A DNA stretch of 33,335 bases from Acidimicrobiales bacterium (lineage in GTDB: Bacteria; Actinomycetota; Acidimicrobiia; Acidimicrobiales; Ilumatobacteraceae). The stretch is from NCBI GenBank assembly GCA_030832455.1, contig JAURJB010000013.1, positions 1 to 33,335 on the forward strand, written 5' to 3'. Below the pieces are notes generated by a model. That model searched no databases, was not told the origin of the DNA, and saw only the letters and a list, made by a program, of their open reading frames with translations. Position numbers and translations under genes: made by a program. Positions 23,897 through 31,380 of the stretch are shown piece after piece (within the stretch, counting starts at the first letter, position 1; every line of letters begins with the position of its first letter).

Positions 23897-24349
23897 CTAT
23901 TTGTCTTCAGAGGTGAGTCGTGAAACATCAGCAATGTCTTGTGGGCGACCTGTTGCCTTCTTGTTTGCGATGAGATCATCGCGTCCGATGAATGGAACGT
24001 TCATGCCGTTGAGCTCAACCACAATTTTCTTTTCCCACGCGTGATCAAATTCAACACCATCAATTGATGTCAATATGTCGATGCGAAATGGTGGATAACC
24101 AAGTTGAATGATTGAATCTTTTGTTGAGAAATCACTTTCAGTCAGTGAAAGATTCTGGAAACCAAATGCGTTTAAGGCCCGAACTATGTTTTGTGCGTTT
24201 TGGGGATTCACCCACACCCACGCATCGAGATCGCCAGTTGCTCGTGGGAGACCATGTGCAGCAAGGGCGTAGCCGCCAACGATCAGGAACCGAACGTTAT
24301 GTTCGAGGAATAATTCGACAAACTCGTTGAAGTCCTTGTCGAGTTCCAT
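23897..24349 (-). CDS. MNT-type nucleotidyltransferase (toxin-like)
   Basis: This 150-residue protein has the DNA-polymerase-beta-type nucleotidyltransferase signature: LIVGGYALAAHG with G25-G26, RATGDLD with D40 and D42, and a later acidic strand in RIDILTS. It resembles the small nucleotidyltransferases annotated as AbiEii-like or DUF6036. ATG 24349 has a strong Shine-Dalgarno GGAGG (24355-24359) 5 bases upstream, inside the preceding small gene, so TTG 24361 is less likely. The first 53 bases overlap the upstream small gene in another frame. Some relatives are toxins that modify tRNA or proteins with NMP; this one is untested. Confidence 0.85.
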   Translation of the reverse strand: MELDKDFNEFVELFLEHNVRFLIVGGYALAAHGLPRATGDLDAWVWVNPQNAQNIVRALNAFGFQNLSLTESDFSTKDSIIQLGYPPFRIDILTSIDGVEFDHAWEKKIVVELNGMNVPFIGRDDLIANKKATGRPQDIADVSRLTSEDK

Positions 24350-24509
24350 CAGCACCTCCAAACACGCGTTGACGCAATACTTCTACGGCCGCAATTCGCT
24401 CTGCTGGCGAGACGCCCAACCAATAGGTAATTTCATCTTGCTGGTCATGGAGTGAGGTCTTACTGACCGTCAGGGTCATATTGCTGAGTTCGCGTTTAAC
24501 TGACGCCAT
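24297..24509 (-). CDS. Small partner protein of the nucleotidyltransferase (antitoxin-like, 70 residues)
   Basis: The 70-residue product contains a central EITYWLGVSPAERIAAVEVL helix and ends in GLQRVCRIIPRT. By eye this resembles the short proteins commonly found just upstream of DUF6036-like nucleotidyltransferases, which are candidate antitoxins or accessory proteins. ATG 24509 is supported by TAGACT 6 bases upstream, with no Shine-Dalgarno sequence. Its last 53 bases encode the start of the nucleotidyltransferase in another frame. It has no RX4-6H motif, so it is not a HEPN partner. It would be the first gene of the operon extending to WS/DGAT. Confidence 0.72.
   Translation of the reverse strand: MASVKRELSNMTLTVSKTSLHDQQDEITYWLGVSPAERIAAVEVLRQRVFGGADGTRQGLQRVCRIIPRT
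24355..24359 (-). promoter_or_regulatory. Shine-Dalgarno (GGAGG) of the nucleotidyltransferase gene
   Basis: Minus-strand GGAGG lies 5 bases before ATG 24349 and decides that start. It lies inside the upstream small gene. Confidence 0.7.
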
Positions 24510-24515
24510 ACCCAC

Positions 24516-24521
24516 AGTCTA
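24516..24521 (-). promoter_or_regulatory. Leaderless -10 (TAGACT) heading the nucleotidyltransferase-to-WS/DGAT operon
   Basis: Minus-strand TAGACT lies 6 bases before ATG 24509. No other clear leaderless -10 was seen on this strand until the end of WS/DGAT, so it may drive all six genes. Confidence 0.5.
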
Positions 24522-24522
24522 C

Positions 24523-25389
24523 TTACGGGTGTAACGACCTGCTGATAGAGGTAATCAGTTGAGCGATGCGCGGTGGGTTTTGCATTGGTCCGAAGTGGCC
24601 AAGGTCGTCCCATTGCACAAATGTGCTGCCCGGAATTGCATCGGCAAGTGGCTTGGCAAACGCAGCAGGGGACATCGGAATCATCTGACCCGAAACTATC
24701 CACACGGGCATGCGCAGTTTCGCTAAGTCGTTCCACGTCTCATGTAACGCACCCGATTCATACGTTCGTGCTTCGTGTTCGGGTTGGCATTTCAGCGACA
24801 CGGTGTTGTCTTCATTTGCGCGAAAGCCGTAGTGCACGTAGTCGTTTAATACCTCAGGATGGAAAACATTCAGCGGTGGCTTGGACGAGTAATTGGCGAT
24901 TGCTTCGTCGAATGACGCAAATGTTGACCGTCGCCTGCGTGCACCTTCGGACAGCGGGCTTGGTCCACCGGCACTGCCATGTTCGCGAACAACAGGTGGA
25001 AAGATGATCGGCTCAAATAGCACCAATGCACGAAATAACTCGGGTTCGCGCAATGCGGCCATCACTAGCGCAGCACCGCCCATGCTGTGGCCAAAGGCAA
25101 TGAGTGGTCCGCTTTCGCGTGTGCAATGTTGTGCAACAGTTTGCGCATCGTCGCCATAACCGCCCCACGTCACGTTCCAGTCGGTGGGCAATGTTGCATC
25201 GCCATAACCGCGATAGTCGAACGAGTAGCAGTGAGCGTTATCAGCAAGCAATGCTGCGGTGCTGTTGAAGCAGCGACCATGAAATCCTGTTGCGTGCGAG
25301 AACAACACACCACTCTGGTGTGAGCCCGGCGCATAGTCGTACACCGGAATGTCCACGCCATCAGGTGATGCAACGTGGATGGTGTTCAC
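24523..25389 (-). CDS. Alpha/beta-hydrolase
   Basis: This 288-residue protein is of the alpha/beta-hydrolase fold. The nucleophile elbow is GHSMGG (S102), the oxyanion region SHATGFHG, and the C-terminal histidine is H265 in LGHFGPM. The usual acid after beta-strand 7 reads VSGQMIPMSP with no clear Asp, so the acid may come from another strand. It probably hydrolyses an ester or a related bond of a lipid or xenobiotic. GTG 25389 lies 15 bases after the upstream SDR stop, so the two are likely co-transcribed. Its stop lies 13 bases from the start of the small nucleotidyltransferase partner gene. Confidence 0.85.
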   Translation of the reverse strand: MNTIHVASPDGVDIPVYDYAPGSHQSGVLFSHATGFHGRCFNSTAALLADNAHCYSFDYRGYGDATLPTDWNVTWGGYGDDAQTVAQHCTRESGPLIAFGHSMGGAALVMAALREPELFRALVLFEPIIFPPVVREHGSAGGPSPLSEGARRRRSTFASFDEAIANYSSKPPLNVFHPEVLNDYVHYGFRANEDNTVSLKCQPEHEARTYESGALHETWNDLAKLRMPVWIVSGQMIPMSPAAFAKPLADAIPGSTFVQWDDLGHFGPMQNPPRIAQLITSISRSLHP

Positions 25390-25404
25390 AGCGTGTGGTG
25401 AGCG

Positions 25405-26307
25405 TTACTTGAGGTAGGGAAGAAACATCGCGGTTTCTTCACCGATGTTGGCAGGAACGGTGTAGCCATCTTCGTTGCGAATTTGTGCAAAGTTGTCGCG
25501 CACATCTTCCATCGTCAGGTTCGGGTTGTGGTATCCCTCGGTCTCGGCAATGAAGATGCGAGCAACACGACCACCACCAACGCTGTACACCTCGCCACTT
25601 ACTGGGCAGTCTTCGTGAGCAAGGTACGCAACGATTGGCGAAATTTTCTCTGGTTGCAACTTCTCGGCCATCGCGCCGCTGAACAACGCCTCGGTCATGC
25701 GAGTAAGTGCAAGTGGGGCAATGGCGTTGGCTTTGATGTTGTATTTTGCACCTTCAACGGCAAGTACGCGCGTGAATCCAACAAGGCCCATCTTTGCTGC
25801 GCCGTAATTAGTCTGACCAAAATTGCCAAAGATTCCAGCAGCTGATGAGGTGGAAACAATTCGTCCATAACCTTGCTCACGCATCAACACGAATGCAGGT
25901 TGTGTTACGTGGAATGCGCCTTTCAAGTGCACATCAAACACGGGGTTCATCAGCGATGGGTCCATGTTGTGAAAGCTTTTGTCGCGCAAGATTCCTGCGT
26001 TGTTGATCACAATGTCAACTCGACCAAATGCCTTTACGGCGCCTGCAACAATTGCTGCGCCACCTTCAGGGGTAGACACGCTGTTGGTGTCGGCAACGGC
26101 CTCGCCACCGAGGGCCACGATTTCATCCACTACTTTTTGAGCGGCTCCTTTGTCACTGCCGCTGCCATCAAGCGCACCGCCCAGGTCGTTTACCACCACC
26201 AGTGCCCCACGCGAAGCCATCAATAGTGCGTGTTGGCGCCCAAGGCCGCCACCGGCACCCGTGATAATGACTACTTTTCCGTCGTACCCAAGTTCTGCTG
26301 TGCTCAT
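25405..26307 (-). CDS. MFE2-like (3R)-hydroxyacyl-CoA dehydrogenase, SDR family
   Basis: This 300-residue SDR has TGAGGGLG (16-23), NDLGG typical of the peroxisomal multifunctional-enzyme-2 dehydrogenase, RVDIVINNAGILRDKSF, and Y168-x3-K172. The C-terminal extension with VGGGRVARIF is also typical of that group. It likely oxidises 3R-hydroxyacyl-CoA or a related acyl or steroid-type substrate with NAD+ during side-chain or fatty-acid degradation. ATG 26307 has a leader of about 30 bases from a -10 at 26345-26350. It is followed by an alpha/beta-hydrolase and is divergent from the acyl-CoA ligase. Confidence 0.88.
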   Translation of the reverse strand: MSTAELGYDGKVVIITGAGGGLGRQHALLMASRGALVVVNDLGGALDGSGSDKGAAQKVVDEIVALGGEAVADTNSVSTPEGGAAIVAGAVKAFGRVDIVINNAGILRDKSFHNMDPSLMNPVFDVHLKGAFHVTQPAFVLMREQGYGRIVSTSSAAGIFGNFGQTNYGAAKMGLVGFTRVLAVEGAKYNIKANAIAPLALTRMTEALFSGAMAEKLQPEKISPIVAYLAHEDCPVSGEVYSVGGGRVARIFIAETEGYHNPNLTMEDVRDNFAQIRNEDGYTVPANIGEETAMFLPYLK

Positions 26308-26344
26308 ATTTCTGCGACCCCGCTCTTGTATTGGTTTCGTGCCA

Positions 26345-26350
26345 AGACTA
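26345..26350 (-). promoter_or_regulatory. Candidate -10 (TAGTCT) for the MFE2-like SDR gene, overlapping the ligase -10
   Basis: Minus-strand TAGTCT shares bases 26349-26350 with the plus-strand TAGTTT; together they form the near-palindrome AGACTAGTTT. The predicted leader to ATG 26307 is about 30 bases. Confidence 0.4.
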
Positions 26351-26354
26351 GTTT
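26349..26354 (+). promoter_or_regulatory. Leaderless -10 (TAGTTT) for the acyl-CoA ligase
   Basis: TAGTTT lies 7 bases before ATG 26362. Confidence 0.6.
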
Positions 26355-26361
26355 CTGCGGG

Positions 26362-27930
26362 ATGGGGAACAACATTTCAAACATCGCAGGAATCGTGCGC
26401 ACGCACGCAGCAAACCAACCGAACAATGTGGCGCTCATTCAAGGCGACCGCACACAAACCTGGGGGCAGTTGTACGAACGGTCGTGCAAAGTTGCAAATG
26501 CACTCAAGGCAGCTGGTGTTGGTTCGCAAGATCGCGTGGCCTTTTTAGATAAGAACGGCATTGATCACTTTGAAGTGTTTTACGCATGCGGCTTGCTCAA
26601 TGCGGTAAGCGTTGATATCAACTGGCGACTCGCAGCCCCAGAAGTTGCCTACATCGTTAACGACTCGCAAGCAAAAGTGCTCGTTGTTGGACCAGACTTC
26701 GTACCAATTCTCGATGCCATTGCCGATGACATTTCAGGTGTCAAGACCATCGTGGTGATTGGTGGTCATGCCAAGTTCCCTTCATATGAAGATTTCTCCA
26801 ACAGCGGTGCAGCAACCGATCCAGGTTCCGAATCGGCACCAGAAGATGTTGCGTTTCAGTTGTATTCAAGTGGCACCACGGGCAGGCCAAAGGGTGTCAT
26901 GCTCACCAACAACAACTTCTTTGCACTCATTCCATTTGCTGCAGAGATCTGGAAGTTCAGTGATCGCACTGTAAACATGGTGGCGATGCCGCTGTTCCAC
27001 ATTGGTGGTGGCGGTTGGGCCACTGCTGGTATGGCACTTGGCGCAAAGTCGGTCATTATTCGTGACGTCAATCCAGTGGAAATTGTTTCGCTCATCGGCA
27101 AGCACCGCATTACGCACGGCTTCTTGGTTCCGGTGCTGTTGCAGTTCATGCTCATGGTGCCCGATGTTGATAAGGCCGATTACTCAAGCCTCGAGCTGAT
27201 TGCCTACGGTGCATCACCAATTTCAGAAGATGTGTTGGCAAGCTCGATCAAAACCTTCAAGACCAACTTCATGCAGGTGTATGGCCTCACCGAAACAACG
27301 GGTGCGACCACCATCTTGATGCCAGAAGATCACGATCTCACTGGGCCAAAGCGCAAGCTATTGCGTTCATGCGGAAAGATTGTTCCGGGTATGCAATTGC
27401 GAATTGTTGATGCCGACACAGGAAACGATGTTCCCGTCGGTGACGTTGGTGAAGTTTGGGTGAAGGGTGGCCAAGTAATGAAGGGCTACTGGAACATGCC
27501 AGAAGAAACCGCGAAGTCGATCAACTCTGATGGTTGGTTCAAGACGGGCGACGCTGCGTATCTCGATGAAGATGGCTATGTCTATATTTTCGACCGCGTG
27601 AAGGACATGATTGTCTCGGGTGGTGAAAACGTGTACCCAGCTGAGGTAGAAAACGCGCTCATGGGTCACCCGGCAATTGCCGACGTGGCAGTCATTGGTG
27701 TGCCCGACGAAAAGTGGGGCGAAGTGCCGATGGCAATGGTGGTGCGCAAACCCGATGTTGCGGTTACCGAGGACGAGATCGTTTCGTTTGCCAAGGAACG
27801 CCTTGCCGGGTTCAAGTGCCCAAAGACGGTCACGTGGATCGACGCCTTGCCGCGTAACCCGAGCGGAAAGATCCTCAAGAAAGACTTGCGTGCACCGTAT
27901 TGGGAAGGTCGAACTCGCAAAGTTAACTAA
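26362..27930 (+). CDS. Acyl-CoA ligase (AMP-binding, FadD-like)
   Basis: This 522-residue protein has the full adenylate-forming layout: P-loop YSSGTTGRPKG (168-178), YGLTETTG, GWFKTGD, the hinge region DRVKDMIVSGGENVYP and the catalytic lysine K503 in PSGKILKKD. It activates a carboxylic acid to acyl-AMP and then acyl-CoA. Chain length or aromatic preference cannot be read. ATG 26362 is fixed by the leaderless -10; the frame further upstream lies inside the divergent SDR gene. It is followed after 21 bases by an F420 oxidoreductase with its own promoter. Confidence 0.93.
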   Translation: MGNNISNIAGIVRTHAANQPNNVALIQGDRTQTWGQLYERSCKVANALKAAGVGSQDRVAFLDKNGIDHFEVFYACGLLNAVSVDINWRLAAPEVAYIVNDSQAKVLVVGPDFVPILDAIADDISGVKTIVVIGGHAKFPSYEDFSNSGAATDPGSESAPEDVAFQLYSSGTTGRPKGVMLTNNNFFALIPFAAEIWKFSDRTVNMVAMPLFHIGGGGWATAGMALGAKSVIIRDVNPVEIVSLIGKHRITHGFLVPVLLQFMLMVPDVDKADYSSLELIAYGASPISEDVLASSIKTFKTNFMQVYGLTETTGATTILMPEDHDLTGPKRKLLRSCGKIVPGMQLRIVDADTGNDVPVGDVGEVWVKGGQVMKGYWNMPEETAKSINSDGWFKTGDAAYLDEDGYVYIFDRVKDMIVSGGENVYPAEVENALMGHPAIADVAVIGVPDEKWGEVPMAMVVRKPDVAVTEDEIVSFAKERLAGFKCPKTVTWIDALPRNPSGKILKKDLRAPYWEGRTRKVN

Positions 27931-27938
27931 GCCCCATC

Positions 27939-27944
27939 TAGTCT
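27939..27944 (+). promoter_or_regulatory. Leaderless -10 (TAGTCT) for the second F420 oxidoreductase
   Basis: TAGTCT lies 7 bases before ATG 27952, in the 21-base gap after the ligase. Confidence 0.55.
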
Positions 27945-27951
27945 CGTCATC

Positions 27952-29010
27952 ATGAAACTTTCCATGATGATCAACTACATCTCCGACTTTCAGTCTTCAG
28001 CCAAACAGGTTGTTGAGCTTGAAAAAGTTGGTCTCGACATGGTGTGGGTAGCCGAGGCGTATTCGTACGACTCCATTTCCCAAATTGGTTACCTCGCTGC
28101 AGTGACCAACAAGATGGAAATCGGCACGGGCATCATCAACGTGTATTCGCGCACGCCAGCACTTGTTGCGATGACTGCTGCAGGTTGCGACTATGTCAGC
28201 AACGGTCGTTTCGTTCTTGGGCTTGGTGCATCTGGCGCACAAGTGATTGAAGGTTTTCACGGCATGCCGTACGACAAGCCAATGCAACGCACCAAGGAAT
28301 ACATCGACATTTGTCGCGAAGTGTGGAAGCGCGAGAAGCCGCTGTCGTACCAAGGCAAAACAGTTGAAGCACCGTTGCCAGCAGGACAAGGCACAGGACT
28401 TGGCAAAGCATTGAAACTGATTAACCATCCAGTTCGCAACGACATTCCCATCTGGTGGGCAAGCCTCATGGGCAAGAGCGTTGAAGCAACTGCAGAAATT
28501 GCAGATGGTTGGATGCCGATTTTCTTCTATCCAGAAAAGTTTAAAAATGTGTGGGGCGATGCGCTGAAGGCGGGAACTGCCAAGCGCGATGCATCACGTC
28601 CGAAGATGGACATTCAGGCTGGCGGAATGCTGGCAATCGACGAATCGCTCACCGGTGAAGATCAACAAAAAGTGTTGGACTTCGCCCGACCAAGCACCGC
28701 GTTGTACGTGGGCGGCATGGGTGCACGTGGCAAAAACTTCTATAACGACATTTGCAAGGCATACGGCTACGAACAAGAAGCTGTCGAAATTCAAGATCTG
28801 TACCTCGACGGCAAGAAGCAAGAAGCAGCTGCAAAAATTCCTGCAGAGTGGTTGCTGAACTCGCACTTAGTTGGGCCAAAGAGTTTCATTAAAGAGCGAT
28901 TGGCTGCGTTCAAAGAAGCTGGCGTCACCGTGTTGCAAGTGAATCCAATTGGTCCCGATGCCGTGCAGCAAATTGAATTGCTACGCAGCCTCATGGACGA
29001 CGTTAAGTAG
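27952..29010 (+). CDS. LLM-class F420-dependent oxidoreductase (Rv3520c-like)
   Basis: This 352-residue luciferase-like protein opens with MKLSMMINYISDF and shows EKVGLDMVWVAEAYSYDS, EIGTGIINVYSRTPA, RFVLGLGASGAQVIEGFHG and IPIWWASLMG, features of the Rv3520c-type subgroup predicted to use F420. The substrate is unknown. Placement after an acyl-CoA ligase and beside MFE2-like and esterase genes suggests lipid or steroid-like catabolism, as an inference only. The next gene begins 2 bases after the stop and is probably co-transcribed. Confidence 0.88.
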   Translation: MKLSMMINYISDFQSSAKQVVELEKVGLDMVWVAEAYSYDSISQIGYLAAVTNKMEIGTGIINVYSRTPALVAMTAAGCDYVSNGRFVLGLGASGAQVIEGFHGMPYDKPMQRTKEYIDICREVWKREKPLSYQGKTVEAPLPAGQGTGLGKALKLINHPVRNDIPIWWASLMGKSVEATAEIADGWMPIFFYPEKFKNVWGDALKAGTAKRDASRPKMDIQAGGMLAIDESLTGEDQQKVLDFARPSTALYVGGMGARGKNFYNDICKAYGYEQEAVEIQDLYLDGKKQEAAAKIPAEWLLNSHLVGPKSFIKERLAAFKEAGVTVLQVNPIGPDAVQQIELLRSLMDDVK

Positions 29011-29012
29011 TC

Positions 29013-30191
29013 GTGGCCTACGAAGGTTTCGTTGCCGATGGGTGGTCGGCTGTTGCCGAAGCCTTTGCGCACAACATCGAAAGCCGTGAGGACATTGGCG
29101 CAGGTGTTGCGGTGTTCCACAAAGGCGAGTGCGTTGTCGATATTGCTGGCGGTTACTTCGACAAAGAAGCAACGCAGCCCTACACACGCGACACATTGCA
29201 GCTGGTGTTCAGCACCACCAAAGGGGTAGTGGCAACGGCTGTGGCCATCTGTGTTGAGCGCGGGCTGTTGGCTTACGAACAACCTGTTTCGCTGTACTGG
29301 CCCGAGTTTGCAGCGCATGGAAAAGAGCATGTAACGGTTGCCCAATTGCTGTCGCATCAGGCCGGTTTGTACACCGTGGAGGGCGACCTCACGTACGAGC
29401 AAGTGCTCGATTGGGACACGATGGTTGCTCGGCTGGCCGATACTCCACCGTTGTTTCCCGTTGGCTCCACACACGGCTATCACGCCATCACATTTGGTTG
29501 GTTAGCGGGCGAGTTAGTGCGCCGGGTTGATGGTAGGAGCATTGGTCAATTCATTGCTGAAGAAATTTCTGGCCCACTGGGTGGAGAAATTTATGTTGGG
29601 TTGCCGCAACACCACGAACCGCGTGTGTCTCCCGTAAATGTTGGTTGGCCGCGCAATTCAAACGATCCGCCACCAACCCCACCAGCCGTGATGCCAAACG
29701 CTCATTTGGCACGTGCGCTGACATTAAATGGTGCGCTCAATGTGAAGGGCGGTTTTAATCGCGCCGACATGCATGCAGCACAAGTTCCTGGCGCAAACGG
29801 CATTGCCAATGCTCGCAGTCTTGCTGCGATGTATTCGGCAACGTTTACCGAGACACAATCGCCCAGTGGTGTAGTTCGTTTGCTCAATGACAACACACGC
29901 AACAAGATGACGGTGCAACAAACCAAAGATGGCGAAGTTGATCTGTGTTTGCAAACGCAACGCACGTTCGCGATGGGTTTTGTAACACCAAGCGAGAAGC
30001 TGGCCTTCGATGCGCCCGGCAGTTATGGCCATGCGGGTGCTGGTGGTTCGGTGTCGTTTGCCGATCCGGGCCGACAGATGGGTTTTAGTTACATCATGAA
30101 TCGCATGAAGGATTCAATGTTTACTGACCCGCGTGCAGTCAGGCTGATTGAGGCTGCATCTCGTTGCGCAGACGCCGACGCAAACCTGTAG
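29013..30191 (+). CDS. Beta-lactamase-fold serine hydrolase (EstB-like esterase)
   Basis: This 392-residue protein of the class C beta-lactamase/EstB family carries the S67-T-T-K70 nucleophile motif in FSTTKG. It also has a tyrosine motif in GYHAITFGWLAGE and a C-terminal HAGAGG in place of the KTG box. No signal peptide is present, so it is probably a cytosolic esterase rather than a beta-lactamase. GTG 29013 begins 2 bases after the preceding stop, with no Shine-Dalgarno sequence. Its last 53 bases overlap the convergent MFS gene. Confidence 0.87.
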   Translation: MAYEGFVADGWSAVAEAFAHNIESREDIGAGVAVFHKGECVVDIAGGYFDKEATQPYTRDTLQLVFSTTKGVVATAVAICVERGLLAYEQPVSLYWPEFAAHGKEHVTVAQLLSHQAGLYTVEGDLTYEQVLDWDTMVARLADTPPLFPVGSTHGYHAITFGWLAGELVRRVDGRSIGQFIAEEISGPLGGEIYVGLPQHHEPRVSPVNVGWPRNSNDPPPTPPAVMPNAHLARALTLNGALNVKGGFNRADMHAAQVPGANGIANARSLAAMYSATFTETQSPSGVVRLLNDNTRNKMTVQQTKDGEVDLCLQTQRTFAMGFVTPSEKLAFDAPGSYGHAGAGGSVSFADPGRQMGFSYIMNRMKDSMFTDPRAVRLIEAASRCADADANL

Positions 30192-31374
30192 TTCCAATCA
30201 GGTAACTACAGGAAGCAATTCCTGAGATGCCCGCAACAATGGCAATGGCAATACGAATCGGGAAGATCTCGCCAAGTATTCCCGTGCCGATGGAGCTGAG
30301 CCCGGTGACAAGCATGGCAAAGCCCATGTCGCCCGCTAACACACGACCGCGAATGTGGTCGGGTGTGCTGATCTGTAGTCCATAACTAGCCATGGTCCAG
30401 ATTGCGCCACCACCAATGTGGGCAGCACCAATAGAAATAACAGCAAGCCACAGTGCTGGGCTTGCAGATGCAGCGAGGTAGAAAACGCTCCACATCAATC
30501 CGCCAATTCCACACAGCAACAGCAATCGCGGGATGTTGCCGCGTACAAAGCGCATGAAGATAAATGGGCCAATTGCGGCTCCAAAGCCTCGTGCGGCAAG
30601 AAACAAACCACTACCGCCATCACCGGTGTCGAATGCATCTATCGCCAGCACCGCAAGCTGGCCGACTGCACCGGCTCCAACTGCTTGTGTAGTTTTCGAC
30701 GCCATCAGTGCAAAAATCACGCTGTTTTCTTTGGCATAGTGGAATGCTTCGCGCATGTCGGCGATTGGCCGTATGGGTTCGCGCACCGCATGTGCCTTGC
30801 GTTCCTGCAGTGGAACGTTGATTAAGGCCACAAGCGCAGCACACAACACAAAGGTTGCAATGTCGGCAACAAACGTTGCGGTTCTGCCAAGAGTTGCTGC
30901 AAACAATCCGCCTACTGCAGAGCCAATGAACACTGAAGCGCCCCAGCTAGAGCCAAACAGTGCGTTTGCTTGGCGGAGTTCTTCATCATTGCGCGTGACG
31001 TTAGGTAATGCCGAACCAAATGCAGGCAGCGTGATCACAGCAAGTGATGCGATCACAATTTGTGTGAGCAACGCCAGCCAGATGCGGTCTGCATTCGACA
31101 GCAAGAATCCGACTCCACAAATCGCCTGCAAAGTAGAGATCAACACGATCACTTTGCGGCGATCAAACTTGTCCACGATTGGGCCGGCAAGAGGCGAGAA
31201 AAAGAACGATGGCAATACATATGCGGCATATACCAGCGACACCAAGAAGGTGGAATCGGTGGCGTCTTTGACCAATCCGACGAGAGCAACGTAGGTGAAA
31301 TAGTCGCCCATTACCGAAACGTTTTGCGCAACAAACAGTCTGCGTACGTTGACGTTCGAGCGAAGGACTCCCAT
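30139..31374 (-). CDS. MFS transporter (EntS/MFS_3-like)
   Basis: This 411-residue polytopic protein has about 10-12 membrane segments. The inter-helix loop after the second segment reads AGPIVDKFDRRKVI, a typical MFS motif A, and the second half has a matching DHIRGRVLAG motif. It resembles the drug/siderophore-export MFS_3 group. The substrate cannot be predicted. ATG 31374 lies 6 bases after the nitronate monooxygenase stop, placing it third in a flavoprotein-monooxygenase-exporter operon. The 3' end overlaps the esterase gene by 53 bases. Confidence 0.87.
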   Translation of the reverse strand: MGVLRSNVNVRRLFVAQNVSVMGDYFTYVALVGLVKDATDSTFLVSLVYAAYVLPSFFFSPLAGPIVDKFDRRKVIVLISTLQAICGVGFLLSNADRIWLALLTQIVIASLAVITLPAFGSALPNVTRNDEELRQANALFGSSWGASVFIGSAVGGLFAATLGRTATFVADIATFVLCAALVALINVPLQERKAHAVREPIRPIADMREAFHYAKENSVIFALMASKTTQAVGAGAVGQLAVLAIDAFDTGDGGSGLFLAARGFGAAIGPFIFMRFVRGNIPRLLLLCGIGGLMWSVFYLAASASPALWLAVISIGAAHIGGGAIWTMASYGLQISTPDHIRGRVLAGDMGFAMLVTGLSSIGTGILGEIFPIRIAIAIVAGISGIASCSYLIGTTGLRRRLRNEMQPQSA

Positions 31375-31380
31375 GCGTAG

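Noticed and set aside
23897-24509. HEPN-MNT toxin-antitoxin system
   Set aside because: The small partner is 70 residues and lacks the RX4-6H motif of HEPN proteins, so only the nucleotidyltransferase side fits.
29013-30191. True beta-lactamase resistance gene
   Set aside because: It has no signal peptide and the KTG box is replaced by HAGAGG, so an esterase of the same fold is more likely.
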